From NCBI GenBank assembly GCA_937930635.1, contig CALHCF010000007.1, positions 1-64,000 of the forward strand: a stretch of DNA of 64,000 bases, read 5' to 3'. How positions within the stretch are numbered: the stretch's first letter is position 1; every line of letters starts with the position of its first letter. Origin of the DNA: an uncultured Rhizobiaceae group bacterium. Its GTDB lineage: Bacteria; Pseudomonadota; Alphaproteobacteria; Rhizobiales; Rhizobiaceae. The notes under the pieces were generated by a model. That model was given only the letters and a program-made list of their open reading frames with translations. It was not told where the DNA came from and ran no database searches. This document shows positions 1 to 11,133 of this stretch, piece by piece. The position numbers and the translations under genes are program-made.

Positions 1-1624
<1,624 letters not shown>

Positions 1625-1834
1625 CTAAAGGCGGTTATGCACACGCATCATTGGCTGAGGCGGAAAACACACCTGCTCTATCGCAAACAAACGGCCACAT
1701 CCGGTATCCAGTGTTTCGAAAGCAAATGAACTCTATTCATGCGAAACTGTGTCCGCCTCTTTGCGGAATCAGTCCAATTGATTATCGCTGGCAGCAATCG
1801 GCTGTACCGAATGCCTTTACCTGGGCGCTACGCA

Positions 1835-2239
1835 CTAGTTGGAGTTAGGAACACCCGTAGCTGGCGTCTCAGGCTGGTCACCACCTTCACGTTGAAGGTC
1901 TTCAAGCAGAGACCCTGCCGGTGATGTCGGCCCTTCTCCAGCCGCATCGTTCGGCACACCTGTTGATGGGGCACCTTCAATCCGGTCAATAATGTTTTCC
2001 GTGCGATTTGACTGCTTCGCCACCACACCAAGGGCCACAGAAGTCAGGAAAAATCCTGCCGCAATAATCGTGGTCGTTTTGGTCAAAGCATCAGCTGCAC
2101 CGCGGGCCGACATAAAGCCGCCACCGCCACCACCGCCTCCGCCGATTCCAAGCGCACCGCCTTCCGAGCGTTGCAGCAGAACCAGCACAATAAGCGCCAA
2201 AACAAGCATGATATGGATGACAATGAGAACGGTCGTCAT
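1835..2239 (-). CDS. secG: Preprotein translocase subunit SecG
   Basis: SecG is the small auxiliary subunit of the SecYEG translocon in the inner membrane. The 134-residue product has two hydrophobic segments (about residues 3-20 and 55-76) joined by a loop with LQRSEGGALG and a run of glycines (IGGGGGGGGGFM), the usual SecG pattern. The C-terminal 55 residues are hydrophilic and Pro/Gly/Glu-rich, a tail commonly long and variable in alphaproteobacteria. It lies about 100 bases after tpiA on the same strand and before pyrG, a common alphaproteobacterial order. Confidence 0.95.
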   Translation of the reverse strand: MTTVLIVIHIMLVLALIVLVLLQRSEGGALGIGGGGGGGGGFMSARGAADALTKTTTIIAAGFFLTSVALGVVAKQSNRTENIIDRIEGAPSTGVPNDAAGEGPTSPAGSLLEDLQREGGDQPETPATGVPNSN

Positions 2240-2339
2240 AAAAAATCCGGTCCAACTTCAAGAGACGTGGCTCGATCGCCAATCTGCACGCGACGCGGCT
2301 TACTAGCCGAAGTCACAGCTAAATCCAAGGCCCGATAGT

Positions 2340-3104
2340 TCAAACCTTGCGATATGACTCGCATATGGCAAGAAAGTCCTGCGCTTTCAAGCTGGCACCA
2401 CCAACCAGCGCGCCATCAACATTGTTGACCGACAGCAGTTCGGTCGCATTGTCGGGCTTGACCGAGCCGCCATACAAAATGCGCATCCGCTCGCCATGGC
2501 CGCCAAAGCGTTCCACCAACACATCGCGGATGAATGCGTGAATGTCGCGAATGTCATCCGGGCTGGGTGTCTTACCCGTCCCGATGGCCCAGACAGGTTC
2601 ATAAGCAATGACGGTATCTTTTTCCGTCGCCCCCTCCGGAACCGACATTGCCAGTTGTCTTCCAAGCACTTCCTCGGCACGTCCCGAATCGTATTCTGCC
2701 TCAGTTTCACCAATGCATATGATCGCAGTCAGTCCGGCACGCCAGCAGGCCTGGGCTTTTCCGGCAACATGGAAATCAGTTTCGCCATGATCTGTTCTGC
2801 GTTCGGAATGTCCAACAATACAGAACTCACCAAGACAGTCGGCCACCATTTCAGCAGAGACATCGCCGGTATGCGCGCCCTTGGCTTCTCTGTGGCAGTC
2901 CTGCGCTCCAACCATAAGCGGCGTATCCTCGCTTAACGTGGTGGCAACATAAAGCAGCGTGGCAGGCGGACAGACCACAACATCAACCTTGTCAAAAAGA
3001 GCTTCATCCACTCCCCGTGCCATCAAAGCCAGCTGGTCGAGGCTGTCACGCTGGCCATTCATCTTCCAGTTACCGGCAACAAAGGGCTTGATATCGGGTG
3101 TCAT
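2340..3104 (-). CDS. tpiA: Triosephosphate isomerase
   Basis: Interconverts dihydroxyacetone phosphate and glyceraldehyde 3-phosphate in glycolysis and gluconeogenesis. At 254 residues it has the family length. The active-site elements are all present: Lys14 in GNWKMN, His99 in VGHSERR, Glu169 in [11 protein letters not shown], and the phosphate-binding YGGSVKP and GALVGGASL segments near the C-terminus. It is divergent from the periplasmic chaperone gene at 3258, with 153 bases between them that must hold both promoters. The minus-side promoter is not obvious to me. Confidence 0.98.
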   Translation of the reverse strand: MTPDIKPFVAGNWKMNGQRDSLDQLALMARGVDEALFDKVDVVVCPPATLLYVATTLSEDTPLMVGAQDCHREAKGAHTGDVSAEMVADCLGEFCIVGHSERRTDHGETDFHVAGKAQACWRAGLTAIICIGETEAEYDSGRAEEVLGRQLAMSVPEGATEKDTVIAYEPVWAIGTGKTPSPDDIRDIHAFIRDVLVERFGGHGERMRILYGGSVKPDNATELLSVNNVDGALVGGASLKAQDFLAICESYRKV

Positions 3105-3191
3105 GGCGGGCCATCAATCCAGAAAAATGAATATTTATTATGAGTTACGGCGCAATCACGCCAAAATCAACATTCCACCCGTCGCGAACGC

Positions 3192-3220
3192 TTGCCCGCT
3201 ATCCAAGCACACCATATGTT
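3192..3220 (+). promoter_or_regulatory. Candidate promoter for the ppiD-trp-moa run
   Basis: A -35-like TTGCCC (3192-3197) and a -10-like TATGTT (3215-3220) are separated by 17 bases and point to the gene at 3258. The call rests on consensus resemblance alone. A GGAG ribosome-binding site follows just before the ATG. Confidence 0.4.
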
Positions 3221-3257
3221 GCGGCAGATTGAACACTCCCAAACGGAGACCTGAAAC

Positions 3258-5144
3258 ATGCTCGAATCTTTGAGATCATTTGTTGGCAGCTGGGTTGCTA
3301 AAATTCTGCTGGGATTGCTGGTCATCAGTTTTGCAGCGTGGGGTGTCACAGGCAGTGTTTTGACGGGGGGGGATTCCTATACGGTCGCAACCGTCGGCGA
3401 AACCAAGGTGTCCGTTTCCGATTACCTGTCAACCTACAACCGCAATCTGCTTGAGGTTCAGCGCCAGGCCAATCAGCGGCTCACCCGCGATCAGGCCCGC
3501 ATCTTCGGTGTCGAAAACCGCACCATGTCGAATGTGGTCTCATTTGCGGTGATGGACGAGTTTGCCCGTCTTCAGGGACTGGCACTGTCAGAAGATACAC
3601 TGGCCCGCATGATTGCTGAGAACAGAGCGTTTCATGATTCAACCGGCAAGTTCAGCCGTGAAACCTTTCGCCAGGCGGTCTATCAGGCGCAAATGCGCGA
3701 AAGCGACTTTATCGCCTCACAAAATGCTTCGGCAATTCGAAGCCAGCTGGCCCAGGCATTTGCCACGGGTCAGGTGCTCCCCAAAGTATTCTCGAAATCG
3801 ATTGCCACTTATATCGGTGAGGAGAGGAAATTCTCCTATATCAAGGTTACCCAAAAAATGGCTGGTGAGCCGCCTGCTCCCACTACGTCGGATCTGAAAT
3901 CGTATTTCGACGACAACAAAGCCACCTACAAGGCTCCCGAATACCGAAAGATTGTCGTTCTGAAGCTGGAACCTGCCGACATTGCCGACGAGAAATCTGT
4001 CTCGGACGATGATATCGCCAAGGATTATGAAGAACGCAAAACAAGCTATCACGAACCCGAAAAACGCCGGGTCCAGCAGATTGTTTTCAAGAGCAAGGAA
4101 AAAGCCGACGAAGCGGTCAAAGCTCTTGAAGAAGGCGCCGTTTTTGAAAGCATACTGGAACAAAACAACCTGAAAGCATCAGACGCCGACCTGGGGCTTT
4201 TGGCCCGTGACCGGCTTCCCGAAGCAATCAGAGAGACAGTTTTCAAGCTTGAGTTGAATACCGTCAGCGATATTGTTGATGGTCCTTTTGGCCCAACCCT
4301 CGTTCGTGTGACTGAGGTAAGTGCTGCCAAAACCACGCCGCTGGCTGATGTCAAAGATGCGATCCGCAAAGACATCGCCCTTCGCCGCGCGGCAGACGAG
4401 ATCAACAATCTGCAGGAAACGGTAGAGGATACACGCGCTGGCGGAGCAAGCCTTGTCGAGGCGGCTCAAAAACTTGGGTTTACGGCCCGCACCGTCGAAG
4501 CCGTAGACCGCACCTCCCGCACGCCGGATGGCAAGATTTTGACGGACCTTCCCGGCTCACGCGACCTGCTTGAACGGGTATTTCAAACCGAGATTGGCGC
4601 TCAGCCAAGTCCCATTGACGTTGGTTCCAATGGATATGCCTGGTTTGAGGTTATGAAGATCGACCCCAGCCGGGACCGCACCTTTGACGAAGTCAAAAAC
4701 CGGGTAACAACGGACTGGACAAAGTCCGAGCAGGCCAAGCTGGTGACCAAGAAGGCTGAAGATCTGAAGAAACAGCTTCAGGAGGGAAAGACCCTCAGCT
4801 TCATTGCTAACGAAGTTGAGACAGAAGCAAAAACAACAGGTCTTTTGAAACGCGCAGGCGAAGAAGCCGGTTTCCCGCGTACTGCCACACAAGCTGGCTT
4901 TTCGGGAGACAAGGCGAACATCACGATCGCCGATGCCGCCACCGACGGTGAGAAACTTCTGATCACCGTAGCTGAAATCAAGAAGTCGAAACCTGAAGAC
5001 GATGCCACAACCAAACAACAGGTTGATATCGCCAATCAGGGGGCAGCAGATGATCTGCTCAATCAACTGGTCACCAAGCTGCAATCTGAATATACGATCA
5101 CTCAAAATCAGGCGCTGATTGATCAAGTTCTAACGCGCCGTTGA
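3258..5144 (+). CDS. PpiD/SurA-like membrane-anchored peptidylprolyl isomerase
   Basis: This 628-residue protein has the PpiD layout: a short cytoplasmic N-terminus, one membrane segment (about residues 12-33, KILLGLLVISFAAWGV), then a long periplasmic part. The chaperone-like N-terminal module is followed by a parvulin-like region at about residues 255-355 (PEKRRVQQIVFKSKEKADEAV, then DLGLLARDRLPEAI), and by a second charged helical region. The family helps outer-membrane and secreted proteins fold at the exit of the Sec translocon. Whether its parvulin domain is catalytically active cannot be told here. A GGAG site precedes the ATG. It stands 20 bases before trpD, as in many alphaproteobacteria. 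Confidence 0.88.
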   Translation: MLESLRSFVGSWVAKILLGLLVISFAAWGVTGSVLTGGDSYTVATVGETKVSVSDYLSTYNRNLLEVQRQANQRLTRDQARIFGVENRTMSNVVSFAVMDEFARLQGLALSEDTLARMIAENRAFHDSTGKFSRETFRQAVYQAQMRESDFIASQNASAIRSQLAQAFATGQVLPKVFSKSIATYIGEERKFSYIKVTQKMAGEPPAPTTSDLKSYFDDNKATYKAPEYRKIVVLKLEPADIADEKSVSDDDIAKDYEERKTSYHEPEKRRVQQIVFKSKEKADEAVKALEEGAVFESILEQNNLKASDADLGLLARDRLPEAIRETVFKLELNTVSDIVDGPFGPTLVRVTEVSAAKTTPLADVKDAIRKDIALRRAADEINNLQETVEDTRAGGASLVEAAQKLGFTARTVEAVDRTSRTPDGKILTDLPGSRDLLERVFQTEIGAQPSPIDVGSNGYAWFEVMKIDPSRDRTFDEVKNRVTTDWTKSEQAKLVTKKAEDLKKQLQEGKTLSFIANEVETEAKTTGLLKRAGEEAGFPRTATQAGFSGDKANITIADAATDGEKLLITVAEIKKSKPEDDATTKQQVDIANQGAADDLLNQLVTKLQSEYTITQNQALIDQVLTRR

Positions 5145-5164
5145 CCGGGTATTTTTGAGGGACG

Positions 5165-6184
5165 ATGAGCGATTTCAAAAACCTTATTGGCCATGTCGCT
5201 TCTGGCCAGCCGCTGACACGTGCACAGGCTGAATCCGCTTTCAGCATCATGATGTCCGGCGATGCCACGCCAAGCCAGATCGGCGGTTTTTTGATGGCCC
5301 TGCGGGTTCGCGGCGAGACCGTTGATGAAATCACCGGCGCTGTTACAACCATGCGGGCAAAGATGCTGCCGGTCGATGCTCCTGCTGAAGCCATCGACAT
5401 TGTCGGGACCGGAGGAGATCAATCCGGCTCCTATAATGTCTCAACCTGCTCTGCCATCGTCGCTGCCGCAGCCGGTGCCAAGGTTGCCAAACACGGCAAC
5501 CGTGCCCTGTCTTCGAAATCAGGAACCGCCGACACGCTGGAGGTTCTGGGCGTTAATCTGGAATGTTCACCCTCAGCTATTTCGCGGTGTATCGACCAGG
5601 CTGGTGTCGGTTTCATGTTCGCGCCGGCCCATCATTCCGCCATGCGGTTTGTGGGACCAAGCCGGATGGAACTTGGAACCCGGACAATCTTCAATTTGCT
5701 GGGCCCGCTCTCCAACCCTGCAGGTGTTAAACGGCAGCTGATAGGTGTTTTCGCACCTGAATGGGTGGAACCGCTCGCCCATGTTCTAAAAGAACTGGGG
5801 TGCGAGCGTGCGTGGGTTGTCCATGGTGATGGTATGGACGAAATTACCGTTACGGCCCCCACCAAAGTCGCTCAACTGGAAAACGGTGTCATCACCAGCT
5901 TCGAGATCACACCAGAAGATGCTGGTGTAAGGAACCATAAATTCGAAGACCTTTTGGGGGGAGACGCTACGCATAACGCAAAGGCGCTGGAGCGCGTGCT
6001 GGACGGTGAAGACAATGCTTATCGAGACATCGTGCTGATGAATGCCGGGGCTGGCCTTCTTGTTGCCGGGCTGGCTCAGGACCTGAGGCAGGGCGCGGAA
6101 CGTGCAGCCGAAGCAATAGACAATGGCCGGGCAAAAGAAACCCTCGCCCGTCTCGTTGCCGTCTCTAACGAAAGCGCCCCATGA
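5165..6184 (+). CDS. trpD: Anthranilate phosphoribosyltransferase
   Basis: Second step of tryptophan synthesis: transfers phosphoribosyl from PRPP to anthranilate. The 339-residue length is normal. It carries the PRPP-binding GTGGD at residues 81-85, NVST at 91-94, KHGNR at 109-113, and the later GPLSNPA segment. An AGGGACG site precedes the ATG. Its stop overlaps the trpC start (ATGA), so the two are translationally coupled. No trpE or trpG is present next to it, so the anthranilate synthase must be encoded outside this window. Confidence 0.98.
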   Translation: MSDFKNLIGHVASGQPLTRAQAESAFSIMMSGDATPSQIGGFLMALRVRGETVDEITGAVTTMRAKMLPVDAPAEAIDIVGTGGDQSGSYNVSTCSAIVAAAAGAKVAKHGNRALSSKSGTADTLEVLGVNLECSPSAISRCIDQAGVGFMFAPAHHSAMRFVGPSRMELGTRTIFNLLGPLSNPAGVKRQLIGVFAPEWVEPLAHVLKELGCERAWVVHGDGMDEITVTAPTKVAQLENGVITSFEITPEDAGVRNHKFEDLLGGDATHNAKALERVLDGEDNAYRDIVLMNAGAGLLVAGLAQDLRQGAERAAEAIDNGRAKETLARLVAVSNESAP

Positions 6185-6996
6185 GCGATATCCTGGCAAA
6201 AATCGAGGCATACAAGCGTGAGGAAATTGCCGCCGCCAAAGCCGCAACTCCTTTGGCTGAACTGGAGGCACAAATCGGTGATGTCGCTCCACCCCGCGGA
6301 TTCCTCAAAGCCATTGAATCCAAGCTCGATGCCAGTGACTATGCGCTTATCGCCGAAATCAAAAAGGCAAGTCCGTCAAAGGGCCTTATCCGCGCCGATT
6401 TCGACCCAGCGTCCCTCGCCCAGGCCTATGAGCTGGGAGGCGCGGCCTGCCTGTCTGTCTTGACCGATACCCCATCCTTTCAGGGCGCACCGGATTATCT
6501 GCGGCAGGCCCGTGAAGCGACCGCACTGCCCTGTCTGCGCAAGGATTTCCTCTACGAACCCTACCAGGTGTTCGAAGCACGGGCCTGGGGTGCTGATTGC
6601 ATTTTGATTATCATGGCGGCCGTTACTGATGATGAAGCTGTTGCGCTGGAGGAAACGGCCTTCGAACTGGGCATGGACGTTCTTTTGGAAGTCCACAATG
6701 GCGAGGAACTGGACCGTGCCCTTAAACTGAAGTCTCCGCTTCTGGGCATCAACAACCGCAATCTGAAAACTTTCGAAACCAGCCTGGCAACCACTGAGAT
6801 GCTTGCACCAAAAGTTCCTGCTGAACGCATCATTGTTGGTGAATCCGGTCTGTTCACACCTGCGGACCTTTCCCGGATGGCGAAATGCGGTGTCTCGACT
6901 TTCCTGATCGGTGAAAGCCTGATGCGACAGAACAATGTTGAAGCAGCGACGCGGCATCTGCTGACCGCGCCACGCGCAGAAACCAGCGTGGCCTAG
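6181..6996 (+). CDS. trpC: Indole-3-glycerol-phosphate synthase
   Basis: Closes the indole ring of 1-(2-carboxyphenylamino)-1-deoxyribulose 5-phosphate in tryptophan synthesis. The 271-residue TIM barrel shows the family signatures [11 protein letters not shown] (catalytic lysines), [36 protein letters not shown] and [11 protein letters not shown] in the right order. It is not fused to trpF. The ATG overlaps the trpD stop, and moaC begins only a few bases after the stop. Confidence 0.98.
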   Translation: MSDILAKIEAYKREEIAAAKAATPLAELEAQIGDVAPPRGFLKAIESKLDASDYALIAEIKKASPSKGLIRADFDPASLAQAYELGGAACLSVLTDTPSFQGAPDYLRQAREATALPCLRKDFLYEPYQVFEARAWGADCILIIMAAVTDDEAVALEETAFELGMDVLLEVHNGEELDRALKLKSPLLGINNRNLKTFETSLATTEMLAPKVPAERIIVGESGLFTPADLSRMAKCGVSTFLIGESLMRQNNVEAATRHLLTAPRAETSVA

Positions 6997-7002
6997 ACCG
7001 CT

Positions 7003-7491
7003 ATGGGCGACACCCTGACCCATCTCGATGAAGCCGGTGCGGCCAATATGGTCGATGTCGCCGACAAGGAACATACGAGCCGTGTGGCTGTCGCCGAAAG
7101 CGCTGTGCGAATGCAAGCTGCAACACTGGATCTGATTATTTCCGGCAATGCGAAAAAGGGCGATGTCATGGGCATTGCTCGATTGGCGGGTATCATGGCT
7201 GCAAAGAAGACCCATGATCTGATTCCGCTTTGTCACCCTCTGGCGCTGACAAAGGTGCAACTGGATGTTGAACCTGATGCTGGCCTTCCGGGCCTGCGCA
7301 TTCGCGCCATGGCAAAAGTAACCGGCCAGACCGGGGTGGAGATGGAAGCGCTTACCGCCGCCAGCATCGCCGCTCTCACGGTCTATGACATGGCAAAGGC
7401 TGTTGACCGTGGCATGGAAATCGGACCGACAAGGCTGATCGAAAAGAGCGGCGGCAAGTCGGGTGACTGGAAAGCAGACAACGCCTCATGA
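7003..7491 (+). CDS. moaC: Cyclic pyranopterin monophosphate synthase MoaC
   Basis: MoaC acts with MoaA to convert GTP to cyclic pyranopterin monophosphate, the first stage of molybdenum cofactor synthesis. At 162 residues it has the normal size and shows the conserved [13 protein letters not shown] segment, [15 protein letters not shown] and the Gly-rich [11 protein letters not shown] near the C-terminus. It lies between trpC and moeA, a standard alphaproteobacterial order, and its end overlaps the moeA start (ATGA). Confidence 0.97.
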   Translation: MGDTLTHLDEAGAANMVDVADKEHTSRVAVAESAVRMQAATLDLIISGNAKKGDVMGIARLAGIMAAKKTHDLIPLCHPLALTKVQLDVEPDAGLPGLRIRAMAKVTGQTGVEMEALTAASIAALTVYDMAKAVDRGMEIGPTRLIEKSGGKSGDWKADNAS

Positions 7492-8705
7492 GCGGATTGA
7501 TCTCGGTTGATGAAGCTCTGCGCCGCATCCTCGCCGATGTTGATCATAGCGATACGGAAACGGTTCGCCTTGACCAGGCCCATGGCCGGGTTCTGGCCCG
7601 CGACGTTGCCGCAACCCGCACACAGCCGCCCTTTTCTGCCTCAGCGATGGATGGCTATGCCGTGCGCGCTGCCGATATTGCGACCATCCCCTGTCAATTG
7701 ACGGTAATCGGCGAAAGCGCCGCCGGACACGGTTATTCCGGTTCGGTTGGACCGGGAGAGGCCGTGCGCATTTTCACGGGTGCACCAGTGCCCCCAAACG
7801 CGGACACGATTGTTATTCAGGAGAACGTGATCCAACGCGGTTCTGCAAATATTGAGGTCACAGAGGGGGCCACCAAAGGCCGCTATGTTCGCCCGGCGGG
7901 GCTCGATTTCTCAAAGGACAGCGTATTGCTTCGCGCCGCAACACGAATTGATCCGGCCACTTTGTCTTTAGCCGCCGCGATAAACCATCCTTCCCTGCCC
8001 GTCATGCGCAAGCCCCGGGTTGCGGTAATCTCGTCGGGCGACGAACTGGTCATGCCCGGCGGCAATCCGGGTCCGGACCAGATCATCGCTTCCAACAGTC
8101 TTGGGGTGAGCGCAATCGTCAACGAAGCAGGTGGTGAGGCCAAAGACCTTGGCATCGCGCAAGACACGCTTGAGGCGCTTGCCGTCAAATTCGATCAGGC
8201 AAAGAGCGATAGCGCAGATATCGTCATCACCCTGGGCGGTGCTTCTGTCGGCGATCATGACCTGGTTCATCAAGCCCTTAAACAGAACAATGTCGTGCTG
8301 AACTTCTGGAAACTGGCAATGCGACCGGGCAAGCCGGTCATGTTCGGCATTGGCGAAACCGATGGCCGCCCTGTGCGCTATATCGGCCTTCCCGGCAACC
8401 CGGTTTCCAGCCTCGTTTGTGCCATCATTTTCGTCGCGCCGCTGGTGCGGCAAATGCTGGGCCTTGTTCCACGGGTAGAGACACTGCCAGGCGTTCTGGC
8501 GGTCAATCTGCCCGAAAATGACCAGCGCGAAGAATATATGCGCGCGAGCATGGAGGTAGTCGACGGTGTGCGCCACGTCACCCCATTTGATAGCCAGGAC
8601 AGTTCCATCATCACACTGATGAGCCAAGCCGATTGCCTGATGATCCGCCCCGCACACGCCCCGCCTGCAAAAAGCGGCGACACCTGTGAGATCATTCCAT
8701 TGTAG
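7488..8705 (+). CDS. moeA: Molybdopterin molybdenumtransferase MoeA
   Basis: MoeA inserts molybdate into adenylylated molybdopterin, the last step of Mo-cofactor synthesis. The 405-residue protein shows the MoeA pattern: [13 protein letters not shown] near residue 50, [15 protein letters not shown], then the MogA-like domain with [31 protein letters not shown] and [10 protein letters not shown], and a C-terminal beta-barrel domain. The start overlaps the moaC stop. It closes the run of conserved genes. The next 1.6 kb is atypical. Confidence 0.97.
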   Translation: MSGLISVDEALRRILADVDHSDTETVRLDQAHGRVLARDVAATRTQPPFSASAMDGYAVRAADIATIPCQLTVIGESAAGHGYSGSVGPGEAVRIFTGAPVPPNADTIVIQENVIQRGSANIEVTEGATKGRYVRPAGLDFSKDSVLLRAATRIDPATLSLAAAINHPSLPVMRKPRVAVISSGDELVMPGGNPGPDQIIASNSLGVSAIVNEAGGEAKDLGIAQDTLEALAVKFDQAKSDSADIVITLGGASVGDHDLVHQALKQNNVVLNFWKLAMRPGKPVMFGIGETDGRPVRYIGLPGNPVSSLVCAIIFVAPLVRQMLGLVPRVETLPGVLAVNLPENDQREEYMRASMEVVDGVRHVTPFDSQDSSIITLMSQADCLMIRPAHAPPAKSGDTCEIIPL

Positions 8706-9223
8706 CCTCAACGGGTGCAGCCTTATTAGGTGTAACGTCATCAGACCCGCCGGCTTAAAGGTCAGAAATTACCGCCTCTTCCATGGCTCACAATGACTAA
8801 CACGGCACCAGCCCAAATACGCCTCCGACGATAGCCGCGCGAACAGAATTGAAGCTCATTTGGCTCCGGATTTGCGACCTAAAATCGGGCCGTGCCTTGG
8901 TTTGAATTATGGCGGCAGGATCGACTAACACGCCCAAATTGATCAGCTATCCAGCATGCGACATACCATTCAACACCACCCTGCGCCATGATACGGCCCC
9001 TCACAAACGCTCAGCAATGGCTCCTTCGAGGCCTTAGTTGCCGCTCGCTTGCTGTCGCAAATTGAGCTATGATTCTAACGGCACGTCTCTTCTGACCCAT
9101 ACCAAGCAATTGGGCGATGCGGATTTTCTTCTTCCTGTGGGATATGAGTATTTACGCGGTCTAAGCATTCTGATATTCGCCGCTCTTAATGGGGTGGCAA
9201 CGCCGATTATCGGGGGCAGAAAG
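8706..9223. other. Gene-free stretch after moeA
   Basis: About 520 bases with no open frame of convincing composition on either strand, no clear terminator hairpin, no tRNA and no repeat that I can see. It begins the pocket that separates moeA from lexA. The end probably holds the promoter of the small lipoprotein gene at 9224. Confidence 0.5.
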
Positions 9224-9562
9224 ATGTGGATTATGAGAACAGTTTCGGCCTTCGTGCTCTGCGTGGTTCTCGCAGCCTGCGTTGGTTCAGGTAGCGGTGG
9301 ATTCACCAAAGTGAACGGGGTGGATGTAAACTGGGGCCCAACCGAGCTGAAATATAGAGATCAGGGTGTGCAGGCGCTATTTCAGTTCAAGCGCGGAGGT
9401 ACACGCTCATTTGAACAGCGCGTTGCTCTCGCAAAGTCAGCTGTGGCCAATTCTCGCCGCTGCAAATGGGTGGATGTTCCCTTGCCTCAATTACGTGCAT
9501 TGACAATCAGGCAAACAAGCCGAAATTTCGACATCTTCCTGATTGCCGTTGTAAGTTGCTGA
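9224..9562 (+). CDS. Small predicted lipoprotein of unknown function
   Basis: A 112-residue product with a short basic N-terminus, a hydrophobic stretch and a lipobox VLAAC (Cys19), which predicts lipid modification and anchoring in the cell envelope. The mature part is small and polar, with further cysteines in SRRCKW and as the very last residue, which could form a disulfide. I chose the ATG at 9224 because a GGGGGC stretch precedes it and the signal peptide follows at once. ATG 9233 is also possible, and the open frame continues upstream to 9038 without signal-peptide logic. I do not recognise the family. Confidence 0.6.
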   Translation: MWIMRTVSAFVLCVVLAACVGSGSGGFTKVNGVDVNWGPTELKYRDQGVQALFQFKRGGTRSFEQRVALAKSAVANSRRCKWVDVPLPQLRALTIRQTSRNFDIFLIAVVSC

Positions 9563-9587
9563 AAGCGGAGATAATCGATCCTGTTGC

Positions 9588-10031
9588 TCAACCCAACTTG
9601 CTGCTGAGCGGATAGTTGAAAGGTCCCTTGTTGGTGATCTGTCGCAGGTTCCCTCTTATCGAAACGGGAAAGCCCGGTGCCTGACTGTATGTCAGTGTGA
9701 CTGCCGTGCGCTCGATGTCGCCTTCCTTCAGTTTGGAATGAGGCGATTTTCTAAAAGCCCAAGCGTTTGTTCCCGGCCGAAGTAATTTTCCGTCCGGTAA
9801 ATCACATTTGATTTCGGCCTGGCTTGGCGCATAGGTCTCGTTTTTCACCTCAAATTTGTTGCGTTGACTAGTGCACGCGACCAGAAGTCCGACGCTTGTT
9901 AGGGTTACTATACTATTCAGGAGCTTACGTTTCCTGGTGTCGACCAAATTGTTCAAACTTGACCGCCCGTAGCAGGCTCCTTGCACAAAGGCAAAGTGCG
10001 AAAAAGTGTGGTGTGGTGTATTGAGAGACAT
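9588..10031 (-). CDS. Predicted lipoprotein of unknown function
   Basis: A frame of 147 codons convergent with the previous gene. Its clearest feature is a signal peptide preceded by basic residues (DTRKRKLLNS) and ending in a lipobox LLVAC (Cys53 from the first ATG). That is unusually far from the ATG at 10031. TTG codons at 9953 and 9947 would give a normal 25-27 residue signal peptide, so the true start is uncertain. The mature part contains KCDLPDGKLLRPGTNAW and no motif I know. Both lipoproteins sit in the pocket that interrupts moeA-lexA order. Confidence 0.5.
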   Translation of the reverse strand: MSLNTPHHTFSHFAFVQGACYGRSSLNNLVDTRKRKLLNSIVTLTSVGLLVACTSQRNKFEVKNETYAPSQAEIKCDLPDGKLLRPGTNAWAFRKSPHSKLKEGDIERTAVTLTYSQAPGFPVSIRGNLRQITNKGPFNYPLSSKLG

Positions 10032-10380
10032 TTTTCCAGCAACATATGCCTATGGACCGCGCTGAATTGAACTTTCAACATGTCGCTCAAAGAACATTAT
10101 CGCTTGGCAAACAACGTCACTTTGTCCGCTTAGTTGCCTTTGACTAATTCTGATCAACATCAACTTCGGGCAAAACTCTGGTGATCTTCTGGTTGCAACA
10201 TCATCTAGCCTGCGACACGAAATCGATTAACAGGCTGGCATCAATCCGCAAAATCAAGCTGAAACACCCGTCAAAATCGAAGGGACTTGCGGAACATATT
10301 AAGAACCTGTTAATATGTTCTTGTTTTGTATCCCTTGGAAGCTGCGAATCAGCAGTCTGCTCTTTTGATTGGAATGACCC
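10032..10380. other. Intergenic region upstream of lexA
   Basis: The 349 bases between the lipoprotein frame and lexA hold the lexA promoter and operator at their right end (10287-10331). The left 250 bases are AT-richer than the surroundings and contain no frame, hairpin or RNA gene that I can support. Confidence 0.5.
10287..10331 (+). promoter_or_regulatory. lexA promoter with LexA operator (SOS box)
   Basis: A perfect alphaproteobacterial SOS box, GAAC-N7-GAAC, lies at 10292-10306. It is part of a perfect 11-base inverted repeat (GAACATATTAA at 10292-10302, TTAATATGTTC at 10310-10320). A second, degenerate box GTTC-N7-GTAT starts at 10317. A -35-like TTGCGG (10287-10292) and a -10-like TTAATA (10310-10315) with a 17-base spacer place the operator on the promoter, as expected for LexA repressing its own gene. 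The lexA ATG is 60 bases downstream. Confidence 0.85.
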
Positions 10381-11091
10381 ATGCTTACCCGCAAACAACA
10401 CGAATTGCTGATGTTCATTCACGAGCGGTTGAAAGAATCTGGCGTCCCGCCTTCCTTTGACGAGATGAAAGACGCGCTCGACCTGAAATCAAAATCAGGT
10501 ATCCACCGGCTGATTACGGCGTTGGAAGAACGCGGGTTCATTCGCCGGCTGCCCAACCGGGCCCGGGCGCTGGAAGTGATCAAGCTGCCGGAGTCCTTTG
10601 CACCAAGCCCGGCAGGCCGCAAGCCTTTCCAGCCCAGCGTGGTGGATGGCGGTCTGGGCCGCACCCCCGTACGCGAACCTGTCAGCGCGAATGACGATGA
10701 TCCCGGCTTTGCATCGGTCCCGGTTATGGGGCGCATTGCTGCGGGGACGCCAATTTCAGCGATCCAGCATACAAGCCATACAATCGCCGTTTCCCCGGAC
10801 ATGCTGGGCGGGGGCGAACATTATGCGCTTGAGGTCAAAGGGGATTCCATGATCGAGGCCGGTATTCTGGATGGCGACACGGTGGTTATCCAAAAAGCAA
10901 ATACCGCAACTCCCGGCGACATCGTGGTAGCACTGGTTGATGATGAGGAAGCCACGCTGAAACGCTTTCGCCGCAAGGGTGATTCAATCGCGCTTGAAGC
11001 CGCCAACCCGGCTTATGAAACCCGCATCTTCGGCCCCGACAGAGTGGACGTTCAGGGCAAGCTGGTCGGGCTGATCCGCAACTATCACTAA
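10381..11091 (+). CDS. lexA: SOS regulator LexA, autoproteolytic repressor
   Basis: LexA represses DNA-damage genes and cleaves itself when RecA filaments form. The 236-residue protein has the N-terminal winged helix ([12 protein letters not shown], then [22 protein letters not shown]), a long linker, and a C-terminal S24 peptidase domain. The self-cleavage site is Ala121-Gly122 in GRIAAGTP, the nucleophile Ser156 in GDSMIEAGI and the general base Lys194 in EATLKRF. The operator in its own promoter shows autoregulation. It is followed convergently by comEC, as is common in this class. Confidence 0.98.
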   Translation: MLTRKQHELLMFIHERLKESGVPPSFDEMKDALDLKSKSGIHRLITALEERGFIRRLPNRARALEVIKLPESFAPSPAGRKPFQPSVVDGGLGRTPVREPVSANDDDPGFASVPVMGRIAAGTPISAIQHTSHTIAVSPDMLGGGEHYALEVKGDSMIEAGILDGDTVVIQKANTATPGDIVVALVDDEEATLKRFRRKGDSIALEAANPAYETRIFGPDRVDVQGKLVGLIRNYH

Positions 11092-11123
11092 ATGCCCAGC
11101 CACTAAATGCCCACTAAATGCCC
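11086..11123. repeat. Three tandem copies of a 12-base unit at the lexA stop
   Basis: The unit CACTAAATGCCC occurs at 11086-11097, 11101-11112 and 11112-11123. The first copy contains the lexA stop codon (CAC TAA). The others lie in the spacer before the convergent comEC end. It looks like slippage duplication of the gene end and does not change the protein. Confidence 0.85.
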
Positions 11124-11133
11124 GGGGCAAATT

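Noticed and set aside
10181-10411. 76-codon plus-strand frame before lexA
   Set aside because: It crosses the lexA operator and start codon and has no family features.
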